Assembly: GCF_025143365.1 (NCBI RefSeq)
Contig: NZ_JALXPE010000054.1
Coordinates: forward strand, 1 to 25,727
Reading direction: 5' to 3'
From: Microbacterium sp. p3-SID336
GTDB taxonomy: Bacteria > Actinomycetota > Actinomycetes > Actinomycetales > Microbacteriaceae
DNA length: 25,727 nucleotides
In this document: positions 1 to 7,481 of the stretch, piece by piece
How positions within the stretch are numbered: the stretch's first letter is position 1
Layout of the letters: every line of letters begins with the position of its first letter
Made by a program: the position numbers and the translations under genes
Notes under the pieces: generated by a model
Seen by the model: the letters and a program-made list of their open reading frames with translations, nothing else
Databases searched by the model: none
Told to the model about the DNA's origin: nothing

Positions 1-46
1 CGGCCCCCCCCCCCCCCGGGGGGGGGCCCCCCCCCCCGGGGGGCCC
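1..46. other. Alternating C/G homopolymer runs, probable sequence or assembly artefact
   Basis: Seen directly: 14 C (4-17), 9 G (18-26), 11 C (27-37), 6 G (38-43) and CCC (44-46). Read on the minus strand this falls inside the ROK kinase gene, at about codon 33, where the family has ordinary coding sequence. It would encode only Gly, Pro and Ala. I infer a contig-end artefact (poly-G/poly-C reads or a padded gap) and not biology. Confidence 0.75.
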
Positions 47-144
47 GCCGCCACCTCGGTGCGCAGCACCGTGCCGGGGCGGTCGACCAGCGCCGCGGCG
101 GTCTTGGTGCCGCCGATGTCGACCGCGAGGACGACCTCGGCCAT
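1..144 (-). CDS. ROK family sugar kinase, N-terminal fragment (runs off the window)
   Basis: Read on the minus strand from the ATG at 144, the product starts MAEVVLAVDIGGTKTAAALV. DIGGTK is the phosphate-binding signature at the N-terminus of ROK kinases (glucokinase, N-acetylmannosamine kinase, fructokinase). Only about 33 residues are credible; beyond that the frame enters the homopolymer block. The start shares one base with the upstream aldolase stop (TGATG), so translation is probably coupled. Behind an N-acetylneuraminate lyase-like gene, the expected role is N-acetylmannosamine kinase (NanK). That assignment is inferred from context, because the substrate-determining part is not in the window. 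Confidence 0.8.
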   Translation of the reverse strand, partial: MAEVVLAVDIGGTKTAAALVDRPGTVLRTEVAAGPPGGGAPPRGGGGP

Positions 145-1088
145 CAGACCGCGACCGGCAGCAGCCCGAGCTCGTCGAGGATGCCGCGGATGCGGGCGAC
201 CGCGTCGGCGTCGAGCGCCTGCACCGTGTCCGCCATGGTCGCGTGGTCGATGATGCCGCGAGCGTGCATGGCCGCCTTGAAGGCGCCGACCCCGGTCGCA
301 TCGCCGGAGAGTCCGCGCGGCTGGAACACGATGTCGAACAGGCGGTTGATGCGCTCCTGCTCGGTGCGCGCGCCGGTCCAGTCGCCCTGCTGCGCGGCGT
401 TCCACAGGCGCACGTAGCCCGCGGCCTCGACGTTCGCGAGACCGGGGACGACGCCGGCGGCGCCGACCAGGGCCATCGCGTCGACCACGACCTCGTGCCC
501 GGTGAGCAGCTGCAGCGGACGCCCGGCGGCCTCGTTCGCCGCGACCAGGCGCCGGAAGGACACGTCGTCGCCCGAGGAGTCCTTCACCCCGTGGATCACG
601 CCCTCCTGTCCGAGCTGCACGAGCAGGTCGACGCCGAGCTTGGTGTGCACGCGCACGGGCACGTCGTAGGCCCACAGCGGCGCGTCGATCGCGGCGGCGA
701 TCGTGCGGAAGTGGTCGGCCACCTCGGCCGGCGAGTTCAGCGTGTACAGCGGCGCCGTCGTGACGATGGCCTGCGCGCCCGCCTCGACCAGCCGGCGGGC
801 GGTCTCCACGATGCGCGGAGCGGTGAGCTCGATGGCCCCGGCGATGACGGGCACGCGCCCGGCGTTCGAGGAGACGATCGTGCGCAGCAGCTCGACGCGC
901 TGGTCGTCGGTGAAGTAGGCGGTCTCGCCGGTGGAGCCGAGGGCGAAGAGGCCGGAGACGCCCTCGCCGATCAGTCGGTCGACGAGGCGCTCCAGGGAGG
1001 TGTGGTCGATCGTGCCGTCCGGGAGGAGCGGGGTGGCGACGGGCGGGACGACGCCCGAGAAGGAAGGGACGGGGGAGGCAGTGGACAT
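144..1088 (-). CDS. N-acetylneuraminate lyase / dihydrodipicolinate synthase family aldolase
   Basis: A 314-residue class I aldolase of the DHDPS/NAL superfamily, the usual length being about 290-310. The pyruvate-binding GSTGE motif is at 51-55, a conserved Tyr at 115 (APLY), the catalytic Tyr at 141 (AYDVP) and the Schiff-base Lys at 169 (GVKDSSGD). The family condenses pyruvate with, or splits it from, an aldehyde in the cytoplasm. True lysine-pathway DapA is normally not linked to an importer, a GntR regulator and a ROK kinase, so I favour a catabolic lyase, most likely for sialic acid (NanA role). Other 2-keto-3-deoxy acid aldolase activities remain possible. It starts 16 nt after the ATPase stop, with a weak GGAA ribosome site, and overlaps the kinase start by 1 nt. 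Confidence 0.85.
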   Translation of the reverse strand: MSTASPVPSFSGVVPPVATPLLPDGTIDHTSLERLVDRLIGEGVSGLFALGSTGETAYFTDDQRVELLRTIVSSNAGRVPVIAGAIELTAPRIVETARRLVEAGAQAIVTTAPLYTLNSPAEVADHFRTIAAAIDAPLWAYDVPVRVHTKLGVDLLVQLGQEGVIHGVKDSSGDDVSFRRLVAANEAAGRPLQLLTGHEVVVDAMALVGAAGVVPGLANVEAAGYVRLWNAAQQGDWTGARTEQERINRLFDIVFQPRGLSGDATGVGAFKAAMHARGIIDHATMADTVQALDADAVARIRGILDELGLLPVAV

Positions 1089-1104
1089 GTGGGTTCCGGT
1101 CGTT

Positions 1105-1905
1105 TCAGTGGTGGGGTTCGAGCAGCGAGGGCGCGGCGCCCAGCAGCGTTCTGGTGTAGGGGTCGGCGGGGTCGTCGAAGACGCGGGCCGCGTCGCCGAA
1201 CTCGACGACCCTGCCCTTGTTCATCACGGCGATCTCGTCGGAGAGGTAGCGGACGGTCTGGATGTCGTGCGAGATGAAGACCATGCCGAGTCCGAGCTGC
1301 TCCTTCAGGTCGGTGAGCAGGTTGAGGATCTGCGCGCGCACCGACACGTCGAGCGCCGAGGTGGGCTCGTCGGCCACGATGACCTGCGGGTCGAGCACGA
1401 GCGCCCTGGCGATCGCCACGCGCTGCCGCTGCCCTCCGGAGAGCTGACTGGGCAGGGCGTCCAGGGCGGAGGAGGGCAGCCCGACCAGCCCGACGAGGTC
1501 GCGCACCTTGCGGTCCCTGCTGGCGGGAGTGCCGAGGCGGTGCACCTGCAGGGGGTCGAGCAGGGCGTCGCGCACGGTCATCCGGGCGTTCAGCGCGGTC
1601 GCCGGGTCCTGGAACACGACCGAGAGGATGCGGCCGAGGCGTTTGCGCACCGCCGGGGTGAACGAGCGCACGGGCTCGCCGTCGAACACGACCTGCCCGC
1701 TCGTCGGCTTCTCCAACCCGATCAGGACCTTGGCCGAGGTGGACTTGCCCGACCCGGACTCGCCGACGATGCCGAGGGTGCGTCCGCGCCGCACGGTGAG
1801 GGACACCCCGTCGAGCGCGTCGACGTAGCGGGGGCGGAACAGGGACGACGCCCTGGTCTTGTAGCGGACGTGCACGTCCTGCAACTGGATCACGGGCTCG
1901 CTCAT
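1105..1905 (-). CDS. ABC transporter ATP-binding protein, peptide/nickel (OppF/DppF) class
   Basis: A 266-residue ATPase with Walker A GESGSGKS (48-55), Q-loop Gln 99 (VVFQDP), signature LSGGQRQR (155-162), Walker B/D-loop VIVADEPTSALD (ending at 186) and switch His 213 (ISHD). It energises import and would pair with the ATPase half of the upstream permease-ATPase fusion as an OppD/OppF-like heterodimer. Its ATG overlaps the fusion stop in an ATGA quartet, so translation is coupled. It ends in LLEPHH without the long C-terminal extension often seen in OppF. Substrate cannot be read from the ATPase; the operon suggests an acylated amino sugar such as sialic acid. Confidence 0.9.
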   Translation of the reverse strand: MSEPVIQLQDVHVRYKTRASSLFRPRYVDALDGVSLTVRRGRTLGIVGESGSGKSTSAKVLIGLEKPTSGQVVFDGEPVRSFTPAVRKRLGRILSVVFQDPATALNARMTVRDALLDPLQVHRLGTPASRDRKVRDLVGLVGLPSSALDALPSQLSGGQRQRVAIARALVLDPQVIVADEPTSALDVSVRAQILNLLTDLKEQLGLGMVFISHDIQTVRYLSDEIAVMNKGRVVEFGDAARVFDDPADPYTRTLLGAAPSLLEPHH

Positions 1906-3953
1906 CGTCCTGCTCCGATCGCTTCGACGGGCGCATCGTCGGGATGCGCGGCGTAGGAGTGCTCCGTGCCCGCGATGTGGCGGCGGACGGGCTGGACGCC
2001 GACGTAGCGGGCGGGGTCGGACGAGCGCGGCGCGAACCGGTCGCCCGCAGGGAAGTCGCGCGGAGACGGCACCACGCCCGACACCTGATGCAGGCGGTCG
2101 GACCCGGCCTCGATCGACAGCACCGCGCCGAGAAGGCCCTGCGTGTACTCGTGCACGGGCTGGGACAGCACCTCACGCGTGGTGCCCTGCTCGACCACCT
2201 GCCCCGCGTACATCACGGTGATGCGGTGCGACAGCTCGGCGACGAGCGCCAGGTCGTGGGACACGAACACGAGCGCGAACCCGAGCTCCCGCTGCAGGCG
2301 CATCAGCAGCTCCACGACCTGCGCCTGCACCGTCACGTCGAGCGCCGTGGTGGGCTCGTCGGCGATCACGAGCCGGGGGTCGCGCGTCAGGGCCATCGCG
2401 ATCAGCACGCGCTGCCGCTGACCGCCCGAGAGCTCGTGCGGGTAGGAGGCGAGCGTGCGCTGCGGGTCGAGGCCGACCAGCTCCAGCAGCTCCTCGGCCG
2501 TGCGGGTGCCGCCGCGCGAGGTGAGCTGCTTCATCTGCGAGCGGATCAGCATCGCGGGGTTCAGCGAGCTCAGCGCGTCCTGGTAGACCATCGCGATGTC
2601 GTGGCCGCGGAGGGCGTTGCGCTCCTTGGGTGCCATCTGCAGCAGGTCCTTCCCGTCGAACAGGATGCGTCCGCGGATGTCGGCCTTCGGATCGAGCAGC
2701 CCCATGATCGCGAGCGAGGTGATCGACTTGCCGCAGCCGGACTCGCCGACGAGCGACATGGTCTCGCCGGGGCGGACGGTGAAGCTGACGTGGTCGACCA
2801 CGTTCACGTCGCCGTGCCGCGGGAACGAGATGCACAGGTCCTGCACCTCCAGCAGCGGCGCCGCGTCTCCCGTGTAGACCAGTCGGTCGGTGCGGGCGAG
2901 TTCGCGCGCCCGCAGCTCGGCGAGACGCTCGGCCAGGGGGACGGACTCGGCCGTCGGCACGAGCACGTCGGGCACGCCGCTGGGCACCGAGAGGTTCACG
3001 GACGTGTCGACGGTGGGGATGACGTGCGTGTCGTCGGGGGCGGCGGCGACCTCCAGCTCGTGCGTGGACTCCTCGGTGTTCGCGGCGTCCGCGGTGACCT
3101 TGCGTGCACGCGGGGACACCATGGCGTCGGTCATGCTCTCGGACAGGATGTTGAGGCACAGCACCGTGAGCATGATAAGGATTCCGGGGAAGAACGTGGC
3201 CCACCAGGCGCCGCTCATGAGCAGATTGCGGCCGGCGGCGATCACGTTGCCCCAGGACGGCTCGGGGTCGGGCACTCCGGCCTGCAGGAACGACAGCGAC
3301 GCCTCGAACACGATCGCGTCGGCGACGAGCACGGTGGCGAACACGAGCACCGGGGCTATGGCGTTGCGGGCGACGTGCCGCACGATGATGCGCGGGGTGC
3401 CCGCGCCCATCACCCGCACGGCCGACACGTAGTCCTCGCCGTACTGGTCGAGGATGTTGGCGCGCACGATCCGGGTCAGCTGCGGAACGTAGAGGAACGC
3501 GATCGTCAGCACGAGCACGGGCAGCGACTTGCCGAACACGGCCACGAACACCGCGGCCAGGGCGATGCCGGGGAACGACATCACGACGTCCATGACCCGC
3601 ATGAGGGTCTCGGAGATCCACTTGGGGGCGGTCGCGGCGATGGTCCCGAGCACGCAGGCGACCGCGAGGGCGACCAGAGTCGCACCGAGTCCGATCACGA
3701 GCGAGTACCGGGCGCCGTAGACGAGGCGCGAGAAGATGTCGCGGCCCTGCCGGTCCGTGCCGAACCAGTGCTCGCCGCTCGGCGGCTGCACGGGGGTGCC
3801 GGAGGCCAGCGGGTCGTAGGGCGAGATCAGCGGCGCCAGGATCGCGGCGAGCGCGATGAGCGCGAGCACCGCGATGCAGATGACCGAGCCGAGGGAGAGG
3901 CGGCCCCAGCGGAGGCCGGGGACGGAGAGCCGTTCCGTGAGTCTGCGTCGCAT
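1902..3953 (-). CDS. ABC transporter permease-ATPase fusion protein, peptide/nickel (DppC + DppD) class
   Basis: A 683-residue fusion. Residues 1-285 are a DppC-like permease: first TM at about 22-44, the HWFGTDRQGRD motif at 62-72, and TM helices to about 270. Residues 286-365 are a variable linker. Residues 366-610 are an ATPase with Walker A GESGCGKS (403-410), Q-loop Gln 458, signature LSGGQRQR (508-515), Walker B ADEPTTALD and switch His 566. The C-terminal oligopeptide-type tail keeps the DRFAPR frame (638-643), but the Cys positions usual in OppD/DppD tails are absent. It begins 1 nt after the upstream permease stop and overlaps the next ATPase by 4 nt. From memory, sialic acid importers of the SatABCD/SiaEFGI type have a comparable fused subunit, which supports the operon assignment. 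Confidence 0.9.
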   Translation of the reverse strand: MRRRLTERLSVPGLRWGRLSLGSVICIAVLALIALAAILAPLISPYDPLASGTPVQPPSGEHWFGTDRQGRDIFSRLVYGARYSLVIGLGATLVALAVACVLGTIAATAPKWISETLMRVMDVVMSFPGIALAAVFVAVFGKSLPVLVLTIAFLYVPQLTRIVRANILDQYGEDYVSAVRVMGAGTPRIIVRHVARNAIAPVLVFATVLVADAIVFEASLSFLQAGVPDPEPSWGNVIAAGRNLLMSGAWWATFFPGILIMLTVLCLNILSESMTDAMVSPRARKVTADAANTEESTHELEVAAAPDDTHVIPTVDTSVNLSVPSGVPDVLVPTAESVPLAERLAELRARELARTDRLVYTGDAAPLLEVQDLCISFPRHGDVNVVDHVSFTVRPGETMSLVGESGCGKSITSLAIMGLLDPKADIRGRILFDGKDLLQMAPKERNALRGHDIAMVYQDALSSLNPAMLIRSQMKQLTSRGGTRTAEELLELVGLDPQRTLASYPHELSGGQRQRVLIAMALTRDPRLVIADEPTTALDVTVQAQVVELLMRLQRELGFALVFVSHDLALVAELSHRITVMYAGQVVEQGTTREVLSQPVHEYTQGLLGAVLSIEAGSDRLHQVSGVVPSPRDFPAGDRFAPRSSDPARYVGVQPVRRHIAGTEHSYAAHPDDAPVEAIGAGR

Positions 3954-3954
3954 G

Positions 3955-4911
3955 TCACACCGCCCGGATTCGAGGATTGATGAGCACGTACAGGAGGTCG
4001 ACGATGATGTTGATCACGACGAAGGCGAGAGCGACGGCCAGCGTCACGCCCTGCACGAGGTTGGGTTCGTTGTTGGTGACCCCGTTGAGGATCAGGGTGC
4101 CCATGCCGGGGATGGCGAAGATGATCTCGATCACCACGGCCCCGCCGAGCAGGTAGCCGATGCGCAGGCCCAGCACGGTGACGGGGGTGATCAGGGCGTT
4201 GCGCAGCACGTTGCGGCCGACGACGATCACCCGCGGGATGCCGGCGCCGAGCGCGGTGCGCACGTAGTCGCGGTCGAGCTCCTCCACCATCGAGGTGCGC
4301 ACGACACGGGACAGCTGTCCGATCACGGGCACGGCGAGCGCGACGGCGGGGAGGGTCATCCGGGCGAGCCAGCCGGACGGGTCGGTCCAGAAGTCGGGCA
4401 GGGGCCCTGAGGCCGGCAGCACGCCCATGCTCAGCGTGAACACCTGGATGAGCAGGATCGCGAGCCAGAACGAGGGCGTGGAGAGGGCGGCGACGCCGAA
4501 CACGCGGATGACCTGGTCGGGCCAGCGGTCGCGGTAGACGGCGGCCAGCACGCCGATCACGAACGCGACGATCACGGCGATGAGGAGTCCGAGGAAGGTC
4601 AGGGCGAGCGTGACGGGGAAGGCGCGGGCCACCTCATCGATCACGGGCAGGCTGCGGGCGGAGTAAGTGCCCAGGTCGCCCTGCACGAGGCCGAACAGGA
4701 AGTTCACGTAGCGCACGAACAGCGGAAGGTTCAGTCCGTGGTCTTCGCGGTAGGCCTCCAGCGCCTCGGGGGACGCGGTCTCGCCGAGCGCCGTGCGGGC
4801 CGGATCGACGGGCGAGAACGACATCACGAAGAAGACCAGGAACGTGATGCCGAGGATCATCAGCGGCAGCTGCAGCAGCCGCCGGCCGATGAGGCGGAGC
4901 GTGTTGGACAC
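3955..4911 (-). CDS. ABC transporter permease, peptide/nickel (DppB) class
   Basis: A 318-residue inner-membrane permease. It has an N-terminal TM (RRLLQLPLMILGITFLVFFV), the FSPVDPAR segment after it, and a BPD_transp_1 core with about five more helices. It carries the DYVRTALGAGIPRVIV coupling-loop sequence (EAA-like) and the C-terminal NEPNLVQGVTL region typical of DppB. I chose the GTG at 4911 because AAGGAG lies 6 nt upstream. An ATG at 4962 would add 17 residues (RPPEGRTPHP...) read from the G/C-rich intergenic hairpin, which looks untranslated. It forms the translocation channel with the permease half of the downstream fusion, whose start is 1 nt away. Confidence 0.88.
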   Translation of the reverse strand: MSNTLRLIGRRLLQLPLMILGITFLVFFVMSFSPVDPARTALGETASPEALEAYREDHGLNLPLFVRYVNFLFGLVQGDLGTYSARSLPVIDEVARAFPVTLALTFLGLLIAVIVAFVIGVLAAVYRDRWPDQVIRVFGVAALSTPSFWLAILLIQVFTLSMGVLPASGPLPDFWTDPSGWLARMTLPAVALAVPVIGQLSRVVRTSMVEELDRDYVRTALGAGIPRVIVVGRNVLRNALITPVTVLGLRIGYLLGGAVVIEIIFAIPGMGTLILNGVTNNEPNLVQGVTLAVALAFVVINIIVDLLYVLINPRIRAV

Positions 4912-4935
4912 GTGCCGCTCCTTCCGGGTGGGGTG

Positions 4936-4966
4936 GGGGGTGCGCCCTTCGGGTGGGCGCACCCCC
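4936..4966 (-). promoter_or_regulatory. Intergenic RNA hairpin between binding-protein and permease genes
   Basis: A perfect 12-bp inverted repeat (4936-4947 with 4955-4966) around a 7-nt loop. It lies 19 nt after the binding-protein stop and before the permease ribosome site. No U-tract follows it. A competing palindrome, CCCCCGCGGGGG (4962-4973), shares one arm. In many binding-protein operons such a structure protects the upstream mRNA or partly terminates transcription, so the binding protein is made in excess. That role is inferred here. Confidence 0.65.
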
Positions 4967-4984
4967 GCGGGGGTGGGGCAGGGG

Positions 4985-6583
4985 CTACTTCGCCGCCACG
5001 CCGACGTCGAGGAACGACAGGCCGGTGGTGGGGACGGGCTGGAAGCCGACCAGCTCCTGGCTGCTCCAGGCGGTGGGCAGCTTGCGGTGGAACAGCGGGT
5101 AGAGGACGGCCTGGTCGGAGATCAGGTCGAACGCCTGGTTCCAGGTGTCCTGCTGCGCGTCGCCCTCCTCGGTGACGGCGGTGTCGAGCAGCGTGCGCAG
5201 CTCGGCGTACTCGGGCGAATCGGCCCAGGCGGTGCGGGTCTGGGTCCAGACGTTCTCGCCGTACCACCAGTTCATGAGCAGGTCGGGGTCGACGCCGAAC
5301 ACGGACGGGTCACCGGGGGCGATGGCGACCGTGTAGTCGCCGGAGTCGATCTTCTCGTACATGGAGGCCGACTGGCTGATGTCGAGCGTGGTGTCGATGC
5401 CGATCGCGTCGAGCGACTCCTTGATGAGAGGGGCCACCTCCTTCACCCAGCCGGTGTCGGTCATGCGCAGGGTGATGGCGAGGTCGCCGACGCCCGCCTC
5501 CTCCAGCAGCTCCTTGGCCTTCTCCGGGTCGTAGGAGTAGACGGTGGACGCCTCGTGATAGTTCGGGTAGTCCTCGGGGAGGAACGAGGTGGCGGGGGTG
5601 GCGTTGCCGAGCATGCCCGTCTCGATGATGGTGTCCATGTCGAGCGCGTAGTGCAGCGCCTGCCGCACGCGCACGTCGTCGAACGGCGCAGCCTTGGTGT
5701 TGAACATCATGAACAGCAGGCCGAAGGACTGCACGCTCTCCACGTCGGCGGAGGCGGCGAGCGCGTCGGCGTCGATGTAGGGCACGTCCTCGATGGCCTG
5801 CACGGTTCCGGTCGACATCGCGGTCACGCGGGCGGAGGCGTCGGCGAGCAGGTTCCAGTTCATGCCGGCGGCGAGCGCGGGGCGCGGGCCGTTGTAGTCG
5901 TCGTACCGTTCGAAGACGAGCTTGTCCTCCGGGACGGCGGAGACGAGCGCGTACGGGCCGGAGCCGATCGGGTTGGCGCCGAAGCCCTCGGGGTCGGCCT
6001 CGACCGCGGCCTTCGGGACGATCTTCACGACGCCGAGGCGGTCGTCGATCAGCGAGAACGGGTAGTCGGTCGTGATCCGGACGGTGTCCTCGTCGACGGC
6101 CGTGACGGTGTCGATGAAGTCGACGAAGGAGCGGAACAGCGAGTTGTTCGCGGGGTCGAGCACGCGCTCGTAGCTGAACACGACGTCGTCGGCCGTGACG
6201 GGGTCGCCGTTCTGGAACGTGGCCCCTTCACGGAGGTCGACCTCGTAGGTGGTGTCGTCGACCTTGGTCGGGAAGTCGGCGGCGAGGGCGGGGGCGGCTT
6301 CCTGCGTGACCGGGTCGAGGTCGACGAGCCCCTCGAAGATGTGCCAGTTGGCGGAGACGGTGACGGCGCCCGAGGCGACCATCGGATCGAAGCTGCCGTT
6401 GAGGGTGTAGGAGATGCCGGCCTCGATGATGCCGTCGGGGTCGACCTCGCTCGCGGCGGGGCTCTCGTCCGGCGCGCTCGCGGCGCCGCCGCCGCAGCCG
6501 GCGAGGGCGATGGACGCGGCGACCGTGCCGGCGACCGCCATCGCGAATCGACCCGCGCGGCGGCGGGTGATGTGTCGGTTCAT
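4985..6583 (-). CDS. Extracellular solute-binding lipoprotein, family 5 (peptide/nickel class)
   Basis: A 532-residue SBP_bac_5 protein, normal family length. A basic N-terminus (RHITRRRAGR) leads into a hydrophobic stretch and a lipobox ALAGC with Cys 30, so it should be a membrane-anchored lipoprotein on the outer face. Family hallmarks are ATFQNGDPVTADDVVFSYER, the GSGPYAL segment and DDVRVRQALHYALDMDTI. It captures the substrate for the permease pair encoded downstream. It is first in the operon, with a GGAG ribosome site 7 nt before ATG, and is separated from the rest by a strong hairpin. Family 5 proteins also bind peptides, nickel or oligosaccharides. Sialic acid is inferred from the lyase and kinase genes. 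Confidence 0.9.
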   Translation of the reverse strand: MNRHITRRRAGRFAMAVAGTVAASIALAGCGGGAASAPDESPAASEVDPDGIIEAGISYTLNGSFDPMVASGAVTVSANWHIFEGLVDLDPVTQEAAPALAADFPTKVDDTTYEVDLREGATFQNGDPVTADDVVFSYERVLDPANNSLFRSFVDFIDTVTAVDEDTVRITTDYPFSLIDDRLGVVKIVPKAAVEADPEGFGANPIGSGPYALVSAVPEDKLVFERYDDYNGPRPALAAGMNWNLLADASARVTAMSTGTVQAIEDVPYIDADALAASADVESVQSFGLLFMMFNTKAAPFDDVRVRQALHYALDMDTIIETGMLGNATPATSFLPEDYPNYHEASTVYSYDPEKAKELLEEAGVGDLAITLRMTDTGWVKEVAPLIKESLDAIGIDTTLDISQSASMYEKIDSGDYTVAIAPGDPSVFGVDPDLLMNWWYGENVWTQTRTAWADSPEYAELRTLLDTAVTEEGDAQQDTWNQAFDLISDQAVLYPLFHRKLPTAWSSQELVGFQPVPTTGLSFLDVGVAAK

Positions 6584-6604
6584 GTGTGCTCCAGGTGGTG
6601 GGGG

Positions 6605-6634
6605 GACATCTTGAGGACATCTGATGTCTGATGT
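6605..6634. promoter_or_regulatory. Probable GntR-family operator, clustered GACATC/GATGTC repeats
   Basis: Perfect inverted repeat GACATC-T-GATGTC at 6616-6628, with an extra GACATC at 6605-6610 and an extra GATGT at 6630-6634. It lies between the divergent regulator gene and the transport operon, just downstream of the proposed operon -10 box. Short odd-spaced palindromes of this form are typical targets of FadR-subfamily GntR repressors. Bound there, the protein would block operon transcription. A sugar-acid or amino-sugar ligand would presumably release it. Confidence 0.7.
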
Positions 6635-6664
6635 ACTCTAAACACAGGTTCGACCGGATCACAA
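6635..6664 (-). promoter_or_regulatory. Putative promoter of the transport/aldolase operon
   Basis: On the minus strand TTGTGA (6664-6659) and TAGAGT (6640-6635) are separated by 18 nt, a fair match to a housekeeping sigma promoter. The GACATC repeat cluster starts directly after the -10 box, as expected for repression. A weaker divergent pair for the regulator gene may overlap it (TTCGAC 6649-6654, GATGAT 6671-6676, plus strand). Confidence 0.5.
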
Positions 6665-6709
6665 GAGTGAGATGATCGGAGCGTTTTCGTCAGGCACGAG
6701 AGGGGCCCC

Positions 6710-7432
6710 ATGAAGTCCACCACGGGGAGGGCAGCGCGCATGCGTCGTGCCACGACGGCGGACCAGATCAAGCAGCTCATCCTCACGCGCGGGCTCACCC
6801 CCGGGGACCCGCTGCCCACGGAAGCCGAGCTGTGCGAGGAGCTCGACGTGTCGCGCTCCTCCGTGCGCGAGGCCATCCGCACGCTGTCCACGCTCGACAT
6901 CGTCGACGTGCGCCACGGTCATGGCACCTATGTGGGCCCGATGTCCCTGGACCCGATGGTGGAGGCGCTCGTCTTCCGCGGCGTGCTGTCGCCCGAGGGC
7001 TCCCTGCAGGCACTGCGCGAAGTCGTGGAGGTGCGTCTGGCGCTCGACCTCTCGATGGCCGAGCGCATCGTGGCGGCGGCGCAGGAGCAGGAGGACCCGC
7101 AGCTCGACGAGCTCGTGGCCGAGATGGTCGACAAGGCGTCGCGCGGCGAGTACTTCCTCGACGAGGACCGGGCCTTCCACACCCGGCTGTTCGGCGCGAT
7201 CGACAACCGCCTGGTCGGGCAGCTCGTCGGCGCGTTCTGGGACGTGCACACCGCGGTGCTCCCGCAGCTGGGCATCGCGCAGCCCGACGACATCCATCGG
7301 ACGGCGAAGGCGCACGGCGACATGCTGGCGGCAGCGCGCGCCGGGGACGTGGAGCGCTACCGTCAGGCCGTGATCGAGCACTATCAGCCGCTGCAGCGCG
7401 TGCTCGCCACCGCCGAGGAAGCGCGGGCCTGA
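6710..7432 (+). CDS. GntR family transcriptional regulator, FadR subfamily (FCD domain)
   Basis: A 240-residue DNA-binding regulator. Residues 14-76 form a GntR winged helix, including DPLPTEAELCEELDVSRSSV and the wing HGHGTYVG. Residues about 99-233 are an all-helical FCD ligand domain. Asp153, His157 (DRAFHTRLF), His202 (AKAHGDML) and His224 (VIEHYQPL) match the metal-binding residues of this fold. The ATG at 6710 has a GAGAGGGG ribosome site. A second ATG at 6740 would shorten the product by 10 residues but keep the whole domain. It is divergent from the transport/aldolase operon across 126 bp holding the GACATC/GATGTC repeats, so it is very likely that operon's local repressor and probably autoregulated. 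In a sialic acid cluster it would play the NanR role. Confidence 0.9.
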   Translation: MKSTTGRAARMRRATTADQIKQLILTRGLTPGDPLPTEAELCEELDVSRSSVREAIRTLSTLDIVDVRHGHGTYVGPMSLDPMVEALVFRGVLSPEGSLQALREVVEVRLALDLSMAERIVAAAQEQEDPQLDELVAEMVDKASRGEYFLDEDRAFHTRLFGAIDNRLVGQLVGAFWDVHTAVLPQLGIAQPDDIHRTAKAHGDMLAAARAGDVERYRQAVIEHYQPLQRVLATAEEARA

Positions 7433-7446
7433 CCCCGCCGAGTCGG

Positions 7447-7452
7447 TAGTCT
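7447..7452 (+). promoter_or_regulatory. Putative -10 box of the DUF808 gene
   Basis: TAGTCT lies 29 nt upstream of the ATG, leaving a short leader that contains the AAAGAGGA ribosome site. No clear -35 element is visible. Confidence 0.35.
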
Positions 7453-7481
7453 GACTTTCCACCCACGGAAAGAGGACCCGC

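Noticed and set aside
144..1088. Lysine-pathway DapA
   Set aside because: The aldolase fold fits, but the operon with importer, GntR regulator and ROK kinase points to catabolism.
1944..3980. Very long plus-strand open frame opposite the transporter genes
   Set aside because: It is a GC-rich antisense shadow: extremely rich in Arg, His, Gly and Asp, no domain, and the minus strand has intact ABC transporter motifs.
4912..4962. Longer N-terminus of the DppB-like permease from ATG 4962
   Set aside because: It would translate the hairpin region; the GTG at 4911 has AAGGAG at the right distance.
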